From assembly GCA_963576475.1 (NCBI GenBank), contig OY754972.1, positions 12,173,062 through 12,237,061 of the forward strand: 64,000 bases of DNA, written 5' to 3'. Positions 21,575 through 34,621 of this stretch are shown piece by piece (positions within the stretch are counted from its first letter, which is position 1; every line of letters begins with the position of its first letter). The notes beneath the pieces are model-generated. The model was not told the origin of the DNA. It saw only the letters and a program-made list of their open reading frames with translations, and ran no database searches. This stretch comes from Molanna angustata (taxonomy: Eukaryota; Arthropoda; Insecta; Trichoptera; Molannidae). The position numbers were made by a program, and so were the translations under genes.

Positions 21575-22170
21575 ATGCACACTGGCGGGCTTATTGCCAT
21601 TAGGCAATTTCTTCCAACCAACCAGATTACATAGTGACAGAATTATATATGTACATCAACAAAAAATGAAAGCTAAAATAAACCAAGAAAATATTAATTT
21701 ATAACACCAAGATAAATAATAAAAAAAACATCCTTAGCAAAAAAAAAAGGATTGAGAAAGAACAAGAAGAGGAAATCGAGATCAGGTGTTTAGGGATAAG
21801 TATTCCTTCTTTAGTGAATATTACGTACTTAGTTGAGGGAAGGAAGGAAAATGAGAGGGATCAGGTATTTTCGGAGAGATATCCCTGCTTTAAGTCTTTT
21901 CTTGAAAATGGAAAGCGAGTTTGACAAAGTTATATCAGGACTCAAATTACTCCAGTCTTGCTGAAGAGCTGAAGTCAGTTTTGTGAATTAGAATAGTTAA
22001 TGTAGTAAGTACGTTCAGCAGATCGAAGCGATTGTCCGTGATTAGATGTATAGGTGAAATTGGTTTTAAGGTACTGCGATGAACTAGGGTTAAAGAGCGT
22101 ATTGTATAGAAGTGACAAAATATGTATATTTCGCCTATGTATATTTATATTTTGCTTATAATAAAATTGT
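21575..22170 (-). pseudogene. LINE C-terminal relic with T2 tail
   Basis: On the minus strand, a broken frame reads NTLFNPSSSQYLKTNFTYTS and QSLRSAERTYYINYSNSQN, matching the pattern of CR1/jockey-like protein ends. It is followed by stops and, at 21575-21630, by the T2 tail (GGTTGGAAGAAATTGCC, GGCAATAAGCCCGCC). If the link is right, this is the LINE that donates the SINE S1 tail. Confidence 0.45.
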
Positions 22171-25100
22171 TTAGGTTTTGATGACGCCATCATATAGATA
22201 TTATATTTTACAGTTGTTCATTAATGACTCCACCCCTTTCACTGTTAAGGGTTTGTTGTCAGGCGGTGCTTTTTATATAAATTATATAATACACGGTGTC
22301 TTTAACATTTACCTCCATAGCAACAAGTTAATACATCGTATCCCGTGCCAACTTAATCAAACATATGGTTTTTTACCACGTTTTAGGTTTCGTACATATA
22401 ATTAATTTCATACAAGTTCATTATTCTAATTGAGTTAGGCAGACAAAAATGAAATAAATCGCCAACGTCATAAAAGTCTTGTTTACTCTATCCGCTTGGT
22501 ATTGCAATTTTCACAAATGGTATTCAAAATATCACTGTATTTTGTTTTGTAATAGGTCAGTAATTACAATGAAAAAATATATTTTTAAAGAATAAATATG
22601 TCCTTGTAACAAGTACATAAAGGTACATCATCATAATATACTCACTAAACCAAGAATGAATGCTTGTGTAGTTTCATAATTTGATGTGCTTAACTTTTAG
22701 AGTATATTTTAATTTCAATACCTAATTAAATTTTAAAAATTTTACGACACATTTCAACCTAAATGGTATATTTGTATAAAAACGCAATTCAATAATATAT
22801 GTATTTTATTGTGAACGTAATATGACAGACTTATCGTTTATAAAATTTTGCAATCGCTAAATTTATTTATTTATTTATTTATAATAAACATGGCATTGTA
22901 CATTTGTACATTTAAATTCTTGCATTTGAGTCGGTCTTGTACCCCTAGTCTTCCAGTAAAACGCGAAGTCTTAGTCTAATGACTTGCTCATTACTATACA
23001 TTGTTTTCTTCTTCTGGATTACAGTCCTAAGATTAGTTTGCACCAAACACTCCACATATATCTCTTGCGGTAGCTGCTATAGCGCACGCTGCTAATTACG
23101 TAGTATGTTTTTTAAAACTAGTGAATATATCCACATCTACATACAATATCAATTTAGCAATCTTCATACTTTCAACATTGTTACTATAAGTGATTCATAA
23201 CATTTATCACCAAATATAATTCATCATGTTTACATACTATTATATAATATTGATAATTATTTATGATATCATAATATCATCGATAACAATAAATACATAC
23301 TAATTATTGATACTTTGGAATTATTATTACATGTTTAAGTATCATCGATTATAAAGTCACGCCAACTAATTTCGTGTTAAAATTAAATACATAGATATTA
23401 TATTTTTCATGTTTTTTAATCAATCTATTACACAATAAAAATGAATATTTAATAGTTTTAACACTATAAAATGAGACAGACACTAATAAATGCATTTGTT
23501 TCGTCTAGGCTGGATAACTGTAATTATTATACAAGTCTGTCAAGTACTAGTTTAATTGATTGCAAATGGTTTTTCTCTCAACTGTGAGGCTGATCTATCG
23601 AGCTGATCAAAAGATATTGATTTAGAAATAAATTCTTCAGTACTACCTCATTTTTAGTCGATTCACGACATCTACTTATTAATTATTTGATTATTCATTA
23701 CTAGTTACTGAATAAGTACGTATGTAGGTACTTAAAAATGTTTTTTCTTGGTTGGAATATTGTACATAGATATATCTGTTGGTTTCCCGAAGTATCAGCT
23801 CAGTAGATTGCAATTTATTGATTGGAATGCAAAATAATACAAGTGTGAGATTAATATATTGAGCTGATAATATTTGTAAAGTAAATCATAGAATAATAAT
23901 AAAACTATAGAATACTCATTCCCATGCAATACCTCACTGAAAAAAGTGAAGCTGTTTTATTGGCCGACTCGTGTCAATATATGTATGACTCTGCTGGTAG
24001 ACATTGTTCGTATAGTACTACTCGTTATGACTGCGTAAATAATTTTGCAAGCAGTTAAAAAATTCCCTATTTGGAGAACGTATCACGCAGACGGCCAAAT
24101 GATTACTGAATGCTCGTAGCAAAATGTTGATCAAATTAGTCAACATAAAGCAGTCGCGTTTACTGCAGGCTAAAGAGTATTCTATACTATTATTCTATGC
24201 ATTTAAATATATATTTTTATCCTTACTAATTAATAATAATTGATTTATCCAGAAGTGTAGGATGCTGTGATTATACTGTATAGAATTTGCTCCGCATTTA
24301 TTTAAGAATTATGTTCAAAGTTTCATAGAAAGTCAAATATTGAAAAAAGTGATAGAATGAAATTGCTTTCGTTATATTATATCGGAGGTGTTATTTATTG
24401 TACGTTTAGTACATAATAAAAGTCATAAACTTGGTCCTAAATTCCAGCCCCCCTTTCATGGTGACAAGACGTTGAAGGACTTGTGAAGGATGAAATGTGT
24501 GTATAAGTGAAGATGGATATGTGTGCCCTCTTCCATTATACGTATTCACTATTCATTCTTCTTTCGATATACCTAAGTACGCGAAGAATATGGATATACG
24601 AAGAATTGGGCGTGAACCTTCTTCCAATATCATGGGACACTTGGACTAACATGTTTTATGTGCTTATTATTCTTTAAAGTTTCATGAGTCTATTGAATGT
24701 TGGTGTTGCGTGTTTACATTTGACACTTTCGGGCGAATTCGGAGACATCTATGTTTAATTTATTGATCCAAATGTTAATACAGACACTTTCCGAATTCCG
24801 ATGCATTGTAAAATATTCGGGCAAAATGAATGTTTTAATTTATGTACTTTTAGAAGTTTGTCAACGTCGTAAGTAAATGTATTTAGTTAGAAAAATATGA
24901 ACACATACTTACCAAAAATTATTTATTTTTGTGTACCGACGACCATTTTGGCTTATAAGGCCATAATCAACTGGTGTTTGTACCTTGGTTTTATAAAGAC
25001 ATGTTTGTACTACTATGTAAAAGTCGAAAGCATTTAAAAATATAAATGTTTAGATATCCCGTTCCTTTTCACACATTTCTGACGTATTTCAAATTGTAAA

Positions 25101-25829
25101 ACATATCTTACGATAATATGTAAAATTTGTGTATAGTGTTAAAAAATATCATAAAGTCTAGTTTCTAGTTTATAGAGAAAAAATATTCTTAAGGACTGTC
25201 TTTTATTCTAACAGAATTGTTTAACCTAAGAATCAATTTTCTAAGAAATCTTATGTACTGCTACATACATAGCTGTTGTATATTCTTCGGCGATCGGTTT
25301 GATTGTAACAATTGTAGGTAAGCGAAAGGTAAGCGAAACTCCGACAACGCCGTTTGCAGTCATGATTCTCAAAGTTCCGGTAGGTTAACTAGGTTTGTGA
25401 TTTTGTTTTTCATCTAGTTCCTCGGAGCCGTGAGAAAACTGCAATTATCTCATCGATTGGAGCACTCGCCGGGATACCAGACGCTTTTCACTTACGATTG
25501 ATGATCAAATCGATTAGGTATATATCCGGCTCGAAGGACCATTATACAATTATAAAATAAAATTCACCATCGTTCACCTTTAGTGAATTTTGCACAGTGA
25601 GCTGCGAATTTTCAGTTTGTGTTATTTGTTTCTATTTCACCTTTTGATAAAACTACGCCGAACACAAATTATTTATGGGAGTTGGATATAACCAATAAAG
25701 CGGCTTTATTGTATACAGCCAATTTTATAAGCTGAATGAATTACTCTCTGATATTCGTGGAATGTAAAATCTTTAGGTTTTCAGTAAATCACTCATGAAT
25801 ATGTTTCGCAGAGCCAACATTTAAGCAGG
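22171..25829. other. Unassigned AT-rich desert
   Basis: 3.7 kb with no convincing gene, RNA or mobile element. A run of ATTT units at 22861-22884 and a slightly GC-richer patch at 25290-25540 stand out. The latter has two GGTAAGCGAAA-like strings that could be splice donors, with no exon attached. Confidence 0.4.
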
Positions 25830-25885
25830 AGCGCCCTTGGAATGATCTTATTATCATAAAATGACGATGTATATCTTCGTGCTAT
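25830..25885 (+). repeat. CR1/L2-type LINE 3' tail (class T1)
   Basis: AGCGCCCTTGGAATGATCTT, then ATAAAATGACGATGTATAT and an ATT-containing end. The right stem has decayed. Confidence 0.5.
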
Positions 25886-26639
25886 TATTATAACAAATCT
25901 TTCTGGAAGTTTACTTTCTTTTTGAAATATGATTTGAGTGGGTAAATGTGCCATTTCTGATGTATCAAAATTTACTAATTAGTTGTCGCCTTGCGATTTG
26001 AGGCCACTCTAGGGATTAAGACGATTATGTTTGATATGTTGTATTGTGTCTCATTGCAAAAAGAGGCCTTTTTGGGATGGTTCTCTCTAATATTTGCCTC
26101 GTTACAAACACTTTGTGCCACACTTGGATCAACAAAATTGTGAATTATTAAGATAAATGCGACACGATGACCTAAATATTATTATTTTCTTAAATTTACT
26201 GTCGTTATGTGCTCCGGATACCTTGATGATGTGTTTCTTATCATTATTACTTTTATTTTTAGACGTTTATCCAAATAATTTGTTTGCGAATTCTGGTGAT
26301 AAAAATGTAAATAATTGTCTTTTTTTAACATTCTTTTGTACTGAAATATTTTATAAGTCTAACAAAAAATTGAATTTTAATATTTGAATACAGATTAAAC
26401 ACCATACATTATCAAGTTCCAAATGAATTGTTATAACAAGTTGATTATCATTTTATTTAGGAAGTGTTTTTCAAAGACATGGAAGACTTGATAAATGTAT
26501 TGAAAAAGTAATTACGAAAAGAATTAGAGTTAACGGAGGAATTTACCTAGATGATTTCTGAGTCGAACATTTCAAGTAAGTAATATTTACCAATCATTAT
26601 GCTATTAAAGTGATAACTTGACGATTGATATGAAAACCT

Positions 26640-26790
26640 GGACAGCTTTAATAAATCTATATAAATACATAAAACAATGTCGGGTTAGTTACATAATTTA
26701 TAACTCAAGAATGGTTGGACCAATTGTAATGATCTCTTTTTTTTTAATTCGTCTCCGCCCCGGATAACATAGTGACTATAAAAATGTCGG
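26640..26790 (+). repeat. Possible Helitron-like fragment
   Basis: The pattern ATAACTCAAGAATGGTTGGA with CCAATTGTAATGATCTC recalls the common insect repeat ending in ACTCAAAAACGGATGGACC. The match is from memory and short. Confidence 0.25.
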
Positions 26791-27059
26791 AAAAACTAAA
26801 CACCTTCATCGTGTATTTGGTATTTGTGTATTTGTGTATTTGACCTATGAAGATGGATTATTTCACATTTGAATGTAAAATTCTGACATTTTTTTTGGGG
26901 TTTTGATTCTTCATCATCGAGTATGGTCATTTGACCTATGAAGGACTATTCTGAGAGAAGGATGTCCAAATGTCTTCCGGGTAAACTTCTATCGTTGGGT
27001 ATTTCTGTCTTTACAATTTTGACAATTGTATTGTCGTCCATGGCTTAGACATGCGATCA

Positions 27060-27215
27060 ATTAGAAAAGTATAGAATAAGACGATGTTTGATAGAACAAG
27101 GAGAATGCAAGAAAAGAAGAATATTGTAAATCTGAATATGCCTCGAGATAGTTTTAAATATATTGCAAGATTGAATGATGATCGACTGCCTTAAAATATG
27201 TATAGAGATGGTCTG
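27060..27215 (+). pseudogene. Decayed LINE C-terminal fragment (family 1)
   Basis: Pieces such as RRCLIEQGECKKRRI and FKYIARLNDDRLP line up with RRVCYRTIYDRIKNED..ECKMKKSI and FGHIERMNDERLTKK of better copies. There are several stops and small deletions. Confidence 0.45.
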
Positions 27216-28010
27216 AAAATAAATATGTAAATTTATGGTGTACATTGCTCTCACACGGCTGAATGTCAAATATACATTTCAATTCAATCTGTGAACTGTG
27301 AAGGGTTGAAGTTTCCTTCGCGAGTGTTAAATTTTAGTAGTGATTTATTTTTAATTATACCCCTAGGGAAGTTATTGATTGGTGCGAACTGCCACGCAGA
27401 CTTTTAATAGAATCGTTTTTAATAACTTCCTTTACTTGTAAAAAAGTCGAACTCCATTATTCGATAAGTGCAACATATTTCATCATTTAGTACAGATACG
27501 AATTCTTCATAAAATTATTTGTTTATCAATATATGCAAGAAAGTATTTTGTTATTCATAAATCCTAGCCTGGAAACTTTTGTAAATTGCCTAAGTCAAGT
27601 TTTAGTTACTGGTTATGAATCCAATTACATACATAGATAAATCGGTTCCAAAAAATATAAACTTTTTTGTTTTATCTATGAATTGTTTATTTATTTAAAT
27701 GAAAAATGTTGTCCTTTAAAAAATCCTTTGAAAAAGTTAAAAGTAGACTTCTATATTCTTACACATAATAACAAAGTGCAATTCAAAAGCAACAGCCAAT
27801 AATTGAAAAAACTTCAGTGTTTAGCCATGACTAAATTTTTGAGATGAACCACTTTTTGGGCGCTTTTTTCTCTTGCTTCGTCACTAACTAGATACGTTAT
27901 TTTTTAAACTAATATTTAATTAAAAATATAGGTATAAATATGTTGAATATTGTTATATAAATTCATACTTTTTATATAAAGCACAAAATAATGATGACTG
28001 CAATAAGTAG
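27216..28010. other. Unassigned AT-rich stretch
   Basis: No supported feature. Confidence 0.4.
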
Positions 28011-28020
28011 GTAAAGATTT

Positions 28021-28354
28021 TTTTTATTGACAAACATTTTTTTCAACATCTCAATAGAGACGAAGTTGGGATATTGTAGAAGAACCAGGAACTCGAGGCA
28101 CCTACAGGGCTTACGACCTGTCATCGGCTGGTTTTCGTGATCACTTTATGCGCTTGCGCAACGTTCACCAATTATGCCTTCTTATTGAGTTCCCTTATCG
28201 ATGTAATTTTGAAAGTTCTATATATTTGAATAGTGTGTAACATTTTACCTGACAATAATGCATTATTACTATTGCCATCTATGGAGTAACGTAGAAACCT
28301 TTTTTTTGTAAAGCCATCTATTGAAACATTGAGAAATTAATTTTTATTTGTGAA
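28021..28354 (-). mobile_element. Retroposon family R, copy 4 (long 5' form)
   Basis: Exact 10-bp direct repeats GTAAAGATTT lie at 28011-28020 and 28355-28364. In minus orientation it begins with the ATAGATGG module, then AATGCATTATT, CACACTATTCAAATATATAG, the shared core, and the 3' end CAACTTCGTCTCTATTGAGA with TTTGTCAATAAAAAAAA. The A-run lies directly against the duplication, as expected for target-primed reverse transcription. It is very similar to copy 5 at 44521. Confidence 0.85.
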
Positions 28355-28364
28355 GTAAAGATTT

Positions 28365-28974
28365 ATTTTGAGGTTAGGCCATCGTCATGACTCACGTCTA
28401 ATTCGTTTTATTATTTTGTTCGTGTGTTTGCAATCATCTCAGATAGACCTCCCTATTACATGAAATACGTTATATCGATCTGAAACATGGTGATATTTCA
28501 TCCCTCAAACCCCACCATTGGGTTATGTTGGATTAGGTACGTATGTGTAGGTATGTACTTTATTTTTGTACTATGTACCTACCGACATGTTTTCATATGT
28601 GTGTGTCAGTGTCATCCATACAAGCAGAAATAGTAACTCAATTGGTAAGACATGAGTGTATCTGGCTTTTCATAATCACAAGTGAAAATCCGCATTGTAA
28701 TAAAACCAAGGTCGTGTTGGGAATACAAATCTCGCCATACCCCATTATTACCATTTCTCATTTTTCCCTATATCCCACCCTACTCTTTCCGTATTCTCAA
28801 GTTTTTTTTATGATAAACGAAATCTTGAACCGTATGACATTTTAGTATTCGTTTTTTGTCGGTATGTATATTAAGGAAGATAGACAAATTTGAAACTGAG
28901 ATGTTAATATGTATGTATGAGAGAGTGCTACGTATAAAAGAAATATAACAGATAGAATTCTCCTTCTTCTTCTT
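28365..28974. other. Unassigned stretch
   Basis: The 100-codon frame at 28543-28845 has no recognisable domain. No element was seen. Confidence 0.35.
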
Positions 28975-29435
28975 CAGCCCTCTGTCCTCCACTGCTGGAT
29001 ATAGGCCTCTTCCATATTCTTCCACTTCCTTCTATCGGTTGCTGCTTGCAGCCAATTTCTACCCCCCACAGCGGCTATGTCATCAGACCATCTTTTTTGA
29101 GGTCTTCCGACGCCTCTCTTACTTCCCAAGGTCTCTATCTCAATATTTTAGGGGTCCATATTGCGGGTTCCTGTCCAGCAATATGTCCCGACCATTGCCA
29201 TTTCAATGTAGCTACGCGATCCATGACGTCCGCTACTCTGGTCCTTTTCCTAATTTCCTCATTTCTTATTCTGTCTCTTAGGCTTATACCAAGCATGGAT
29301 CTTTCCATGGATCGCTGTGTGCATTTGAGCTTTTCTACATTTCTTTTTGTAAGGGCCATGGTCTCCAATGCATATGTAGTCAATGCATTTGTTTTTCTTT
29401 TCAGACAGATCGGAATCTCTTTATCTTCTAGAATG
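28975..29435 (-). pseudogene. LINE reverse-transcriptase C-terminus (family 2), one frameshift
   Basis: The minus strand reads IPICLKRKTNALTTYALETM, KLKCTQRSMERSMLGISLRD, RIRNEEIRKRTRVADVMDRV and LKWQWSGHIA. After a shift near 29150 it reads SKRGVGRPQKRWSDDIAAVG, RNWLQAATDRRKWKNMEEA and YIQQWRTEG, then a TGA. The tail is a GAAGAA run. This family is distinct from family 1 in its end and tail. Confidence 0.85.
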
Positions 29436-30409
29436 TTATACAGACAGAATTAACATACACTATTTACCCGATCGATGTCGCATTGATTAAAAACATTATT
29501 TTACGAAAATTTCATTTCCAAATACACGTTTTACGTTAGAAATATAGGGAAAAATAAAAGACCCTTTACTTGCCGGACAAATCAATACCCGATAGGAACA
29601 AAATTACATCTTAATATATAAAAATCTCGTGTCACTGTGTTCGTACACGTTAATCTCCGAAATCGCCCAAACGATTTCACTGTAATTTTCTAAATTTGTA
29701 TAGCTGGTTCCGGATTGAAAGGTAGGATAGTTTTGGACCCGATAGGTTTACTTCCTTACACCCCCCCCCCCAAATTTTTTATAGGAAAAAAAGGGGCGTT
29801 ATTTATTTTTAAGTTGTGTAATCTTTTAATAGATGGCGGTGTGAACAAATCTATTGACATTGTATTATGCAACAAGAGAACGAAAAAAAATGTTAAATAC
29901 ATAATGAGGTCCATATGAAATGCGATCTACATAAAATGCGGTCTGTGGAAGAACAACAATATTTTGTGAATTGCCTAACAAATATATCGGTATGATTAAT
30001 ATTAATTTGAGATATACGATATGAAGAATACATCAACTGATTGAAATAATTTCATCTCATACGCTTCCTACTGTAGGTATATTGAATATTTTTAACAACA
30101 TCCTTAAAAGTTTTCTCTCTGCATATCTGGCTGAGAATTGAGGAAGTACCCTAAGTGAAGTGCTTACAATGAATCGTTATATTTAACTGACGCTTTCATT
30201 TCCCCCCGTCTGGAACGTTCTCTCCGTATTGCTTGAGGGAGACGGGAGGGTGGGTTGACTTGGTAATAGGCAGACGGGATGCATGCTAACAAAATTTACC
30301 AAACACTTTTCGTCCAAGATCATGAAAAGAAAAAAAATTGTGGGTAGTCCCCGTGTGGGTTGGAGGCATACGCCTTCTTGGTTTAGTAGACCTGTTGGTC
30401 TGTAATTCA
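29436..30409. other. Unassigned, possible Helitron-like patch at 29610-29760
   Basis: ATATATAAAAATCTCGTGTC with ACTGTGTTCGT and AATCGCCCAAACGATTTCAC is the style of a very common insect repeat often linked to Helitrons (from memory). A C-run follows at 29761-29771. The rest shows nothing. Confidence 0.3.
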
Positions 30410-30785
30410 AAAACTATACCTCCTTAGAAGACGAAGTCCAACCATCCTTCCATCTCTTGGGCGGTCTTTCGGGTAGACGGCGACCTGAAGGGATTTCATT
30501 TTCTGATATATACGCAAGTCTGATATATATCACTGTCCATTCTGTCTACGTGGTCCTTCCAATGTCTTCTTCTGGATCTACTCCACTGAACGATGTCTGT
30601 TATTCCACACGCTTTTCTTATTTCAAAAATGCGAACACGATCTCGGAGAGTTTTTCCATTGATTGACCTTAGAACCTTCATTTCTGTTCGCGTTTCCACA
30701 GCATATGTCATGATCAGTCGCACGCATGTCATATATTCTGAACTTGCTGTCAATACGCATGTGTTTATTTTTCCATATTTTTAGA
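30410..30785 (-). pseudogene. LINE reverse-transcriptase C-terminus (family 3)
   Basis: The minus-strand frame 30753-30496 reads LIMTYAVETRTEMKVLRSIN, GKTLRDRVRIFEIRKACGIT and RSRRRHWKDHVDRMD. Another frame further on reads PSGRRPPERPPKRWKDGW. Both are typical of a LINE ORF2 end with the GRPP.RW signature. 5'-truncated, with one frameshift. Confidence 0.75.
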
Positions 30786-31871
30786 CATCCAGATACGACA
30801 TATATTATGCTTTATTGACTTGTTCGCGGACTTCAGTGTATAGGTCATTATGGATGCAGATCTCTATTCTTAAATATTTGAAATTCGTTACTTGCTCCGC
30901 GGGCTCATCATCAAGTCAGCTTACACGTTGTAGGTTTTTTGGATATAGTATTTTTTATGACATATGTCTTGCTGAGGTAAATTAGGGAATGGACTGGAAT
31001 TCATACAGTGGAGGATCTGTCCACTGTATGAATCCCGTTAGCTTAGGACAGAAAAGCCAATGCCCAAGTAACAAACGTCGGGGGAACCAGAAATGCCACG
31101 CATAGAAAATCTTTACTTACTAGGATTTTTTTATTGAACTACTCGATGGAAAACGGACTACTGATGAAATATCATAATAAAATACTAAGAGTAAGTTTTT
31201 TGAAAACAATTATCCTTTTCTTAATTTTGGGATCTAAATAAGAGAGCTCATGGTGCTTTATAGAAGGTAGATGCTTAAGAACTCACTTTAAAGATAGTCA
31301 GCTATGGTCATGCATTTCGCCAAAATTAGATTCTGTATTTTTTTATTCTTGATATAATGTATGTGTTACATTAAAAGTGAAGTTCTACAATATCAACATT
31401 TAGTTTGTAGACTTTGGTTATATGTTTGTGGGAGGCCCTCAGGGACGTAGGGTGGTGTCAAATAAATAACGAGAGTAAATTAAAAATGACAAAAGTGTAC
31501 GGCGTCGAGTAATTTCAAATGTTGGTATGTGCCTTATCCAATAACCAGTCGTTTATTTTCTAGTTGTGTTTTGCATATATTTACTTGACTTGCCTTACAC
31601 ACATGTCATGTGTTTATGATTGCTAAAGTTGGAATTGATTTATTCCCAAGATTCAGTCTGTACCATGGGATTTCGGCATATTCCCATAGTTGGTGTTTGT
31701 TACCCTATTTTTTTCAAATAACCATCTCGCATTATTTTTCAATATTTATAATTTGTGGTGTAAGTAAACATGTAAGTAAACATATTTGTTTTTGACTTTT
31801 AAATGTAGGCAAATGATATATTTTACAATTACACTATTTCGTACTATGTAATCTCGATTAAAATGAACTTC
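30786..31871. other. Unassigned, with a small palindrome at 30999-31032
   Basis: ATTCATACAGTGGA is mirrored by TCCACTGTATGAAT around a 6-bp loop. Otherwise nothing was seen. Confidence 0.4.
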
Positions 31872-32035
31872 TTCTTCTTTTCTTTCCCCTTAGCGCTCTT
31901 GTCCCGTTTCTATCGGGGTACGCTTTGACCATGATCCTGGAATTGGCGAGTCTGGTTATTACATTGAAGCGACTGCCATCTGACCTTTGTAACCCTTAGA
32001 AAGGGGAACCAGAAAAATTGGATCATGGCAACACA
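31872..32035 (-). mobile_element. Non-LTR element 3' end with GAAGAA tail
   Basis: The minus strand has AAGGGTTACAAAGGTCAGAT, GGCAGTCGCTTC, ACCCCGATAGAAACGGGAC and GCGCTAAGGGGAAAGAA followed by a GAAGAAG tail. This layout is typical of 3' ends of lepidopteran RTE-like elements, from memory. No reading frame is left. Confidence 0.5.
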
Positions 32036-33948
32036 TAGCTAGTGATATACTAGCTAGTGACTTTTCTTAATTTTCCTCTGAGTACAAGTAAGCCTGACTG
32101 AGATCACACATGTGAATGCAAGAATAATGCGTTTGGTCATTATTATAGAGTGTGGGGATCGGTTTCATCTAACATACTCAAATAGGAAAATGATATGTAT
32201 GCTATCGATATCAAACGTAACATTCCTCGAATTTTCAGAAATAATTGACTCCTATTAATATTTCATATAAAATTCATCATACGCAGAAACTATTTATTTA
32301 TAATAATCTTCGTTACATATTTAATATAATCGTTTGAATCATTCCCCTTTATCTCCTCGAATCCTTTCTTGTCCTTTTCCTGTTTGTTCATTTTTATAGT
32401 CTCTTTAAGTGGTGGCTAGATATTTTATTTAAAAGAAAACTTGTTATTGATTTTTTGTATAACTATCGCTATATTCATATATGGTTACTTAATTAAACAA
32501 ATATGTACATACATATATATGTTCTGGTCACGGAAACGACCGAACTTTATTAAAAAAAACGTTGGTTTTGTATAAATAAATAAAAATAATAAAAACATTC
32601 CAAATACTTTGTTCTACACTCATTTAGTACCTACCTAATATAGAGCAAAGAATTTGATTATCACATATTTGCCGCCAAATCAATTAATCGTATTTGTTTC
32701 TTTTGTCTTCATACTCATACCACCTCGATGTATCAAGTTGCAGGTGTGCATTACCTTAAAAAAAGGGAGCACGACACATGCCTGTATACCCACACATCAG
32801 TCACGTCTAACCTAAAAAGGCACTACATTCAGACTGGGTGGTGAAACTCATTGCTAAACTATGTGAGATGTGATTGTTGCCTGTTATTAATGATAATTGA
32901 AATTAGTTGGAGTACCTACTCTTCTTTTGACTGAAATGTAATAATTGTGTAATTTAATTTGTCGTATCGATTATAAAAAAATATATATATTTATAATTAC
33001 TGGTTTTGAAGTTTGTCAACGAATTTGGCTACTAAACAAATATTTTTAAGAACTAATATTAACTGGTATTGAAGAATAAGATTGATGGATCGGATAATAC
33101 ATTCTGTGTAACTATTACGATGCAAATATCTTGTTCTAAACTTATATCGCGTTATATTTGGAATGAATACTTTCGACTGAACACTCCCCACATCGATCGG
33201 GGTATTGTATTTCATTAAATATATTTTCAAAAATTTGAACGGTCTTAATATACTTCACTTTGGCAACGAGTGAATGCAGATGGAATAGGTCTAAATCAAG
33301 AGTGAAGGGTTGAAGGCTAAATAATAGTTATTTCAATTTACAATTAAAATGTTCATTTCAACAATATTTACTTAATTTAGTTAACCATGTCATATATTGT
33401 AGAATGAAAACATATATTAATTTCAAATTTAAGTGATTTATAAAAAAAACTACCAAATGAATAAACATTCAATGGCTAAGGAAGAAACAATTGTCTTTTA
33501 CATTGAATTTTTATGTTCCTTTGATTGTATTGTAAATATTACCTATATAGTAAAGAGTTAGGATACTTGCAGTTTTATCAATACATATTTGTCTTGCCCA
33601 AATACTCATTGTTGTAGCTGCTAACTACATATTATAGTATAATATTATATGTAGGTATTATGCGACCCTTGTTTAAGGTTTTATTTCGAGAGGGGTCTGC
33701 TGTCTACGTAGCAAAACTTTTGTACACCAACTTTTGCAAAACGTGTAAGTTGTACCAGACTTTCACTTTGGTATTCGCTTTGCAATAAGACGTTTTAATT
33801 TATTTGCACTTGCTTATCGGTATTTTTGATCCAGTACCTACTCGCATTATTCCCCTTACATAGTGAAAAATACTTGTTCATCAAATAATAAGGTTACTTC
33901 ATTCATTGTTTAATTAAATTGAATTCATTCTATATTGATATCTAAAAC
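32036..33948. other. Unassigned AT-rich stretch
   Basis: 1.9 kb without a supported feature. The minus-strand frame at 32997-33230 is AT-driven. Confidence 0.4.
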
Positions 33949-34621
33949 CATACATACATACATACATACATACCATCACGCCATATCCCTTACGGGGTAA
34001 GCAGAGAGAACCGAGCGCCATACTCCTCTATTTTTGCATACATTCCTAGCTTCCTTTACATCCATGCATCGTCTCATACATGCTCGTCGATTATTCAAGC
34101 TTCTTATATTTCCTTCTTTCAAAATATCATTCACATGGTCATGCCATCCCTTTCTGGGGCGGCCCCTACTATTCACTCCATCTCTTACACCCATGTATAT
34201 TTTTTTGGTCAGTCGTTCATCATTCATTATTTCAATGTGTCCAAACCACATACAGGAATTCACTTTCATTTTATTTATAATACTCTTCTTCATCTTGCAT
34301 TCCCTCCTTATGTCCTCATTTTTTATTCTATCATATATCGTTCTATAACATACTCTTCTTAGTGATCTCATTTCCACAGCATTTATTCTACTTTCATGCG
34401 TCTTTTGCCACGTCCATGTTTCACTGGCATACATCAAAGTGGACACTACAATTGCATTATGTACGGCAATTTTGGCTTCCTTTGAGATGCTTGGATCGGA
34501 CATTACTGGTCTGAGAGCTCCGTTTATTCTGTTACCTGCCATAACTCTTCTTTCAATGCCTTTATCAGGTCTTCCATTCCGTTCAAACATACTCCCCAAG
34601 TATAAATATTCCTCTACTTGT
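33949..34621 (-). pseudogene. LINE reverse-transcriptase C-terminal half (family 1), longest open copy
   Basis: Open for 207 codons on the minus strand: YLGSMFERNGRPDKGIERRV, NAIVVSTLMYASETWTWQKT, MRSLRRVCYRTIYDRIKNED, FGHIEIMNDERLTKKIY, RGRPRKGWHDHVNDILKEGN and LSAYPVRDMA. The strings LYLGS, TLMYASETW and WFGHI are conserved markers behind the reverse-transcriptase core, which is itself missing. The tail is GGCGTGATGG plus (TATG)n, at 33949-33980. No stop or shift was seen, so the insertion is fairly recent. The 5' side passes straight into the tandem array at 34622. Confidence 0.9.

Noticed and set aside
29761..29771. C-run as a regulatory or origin signal
   Set aside because: A plain homopolymer with no supporting context.
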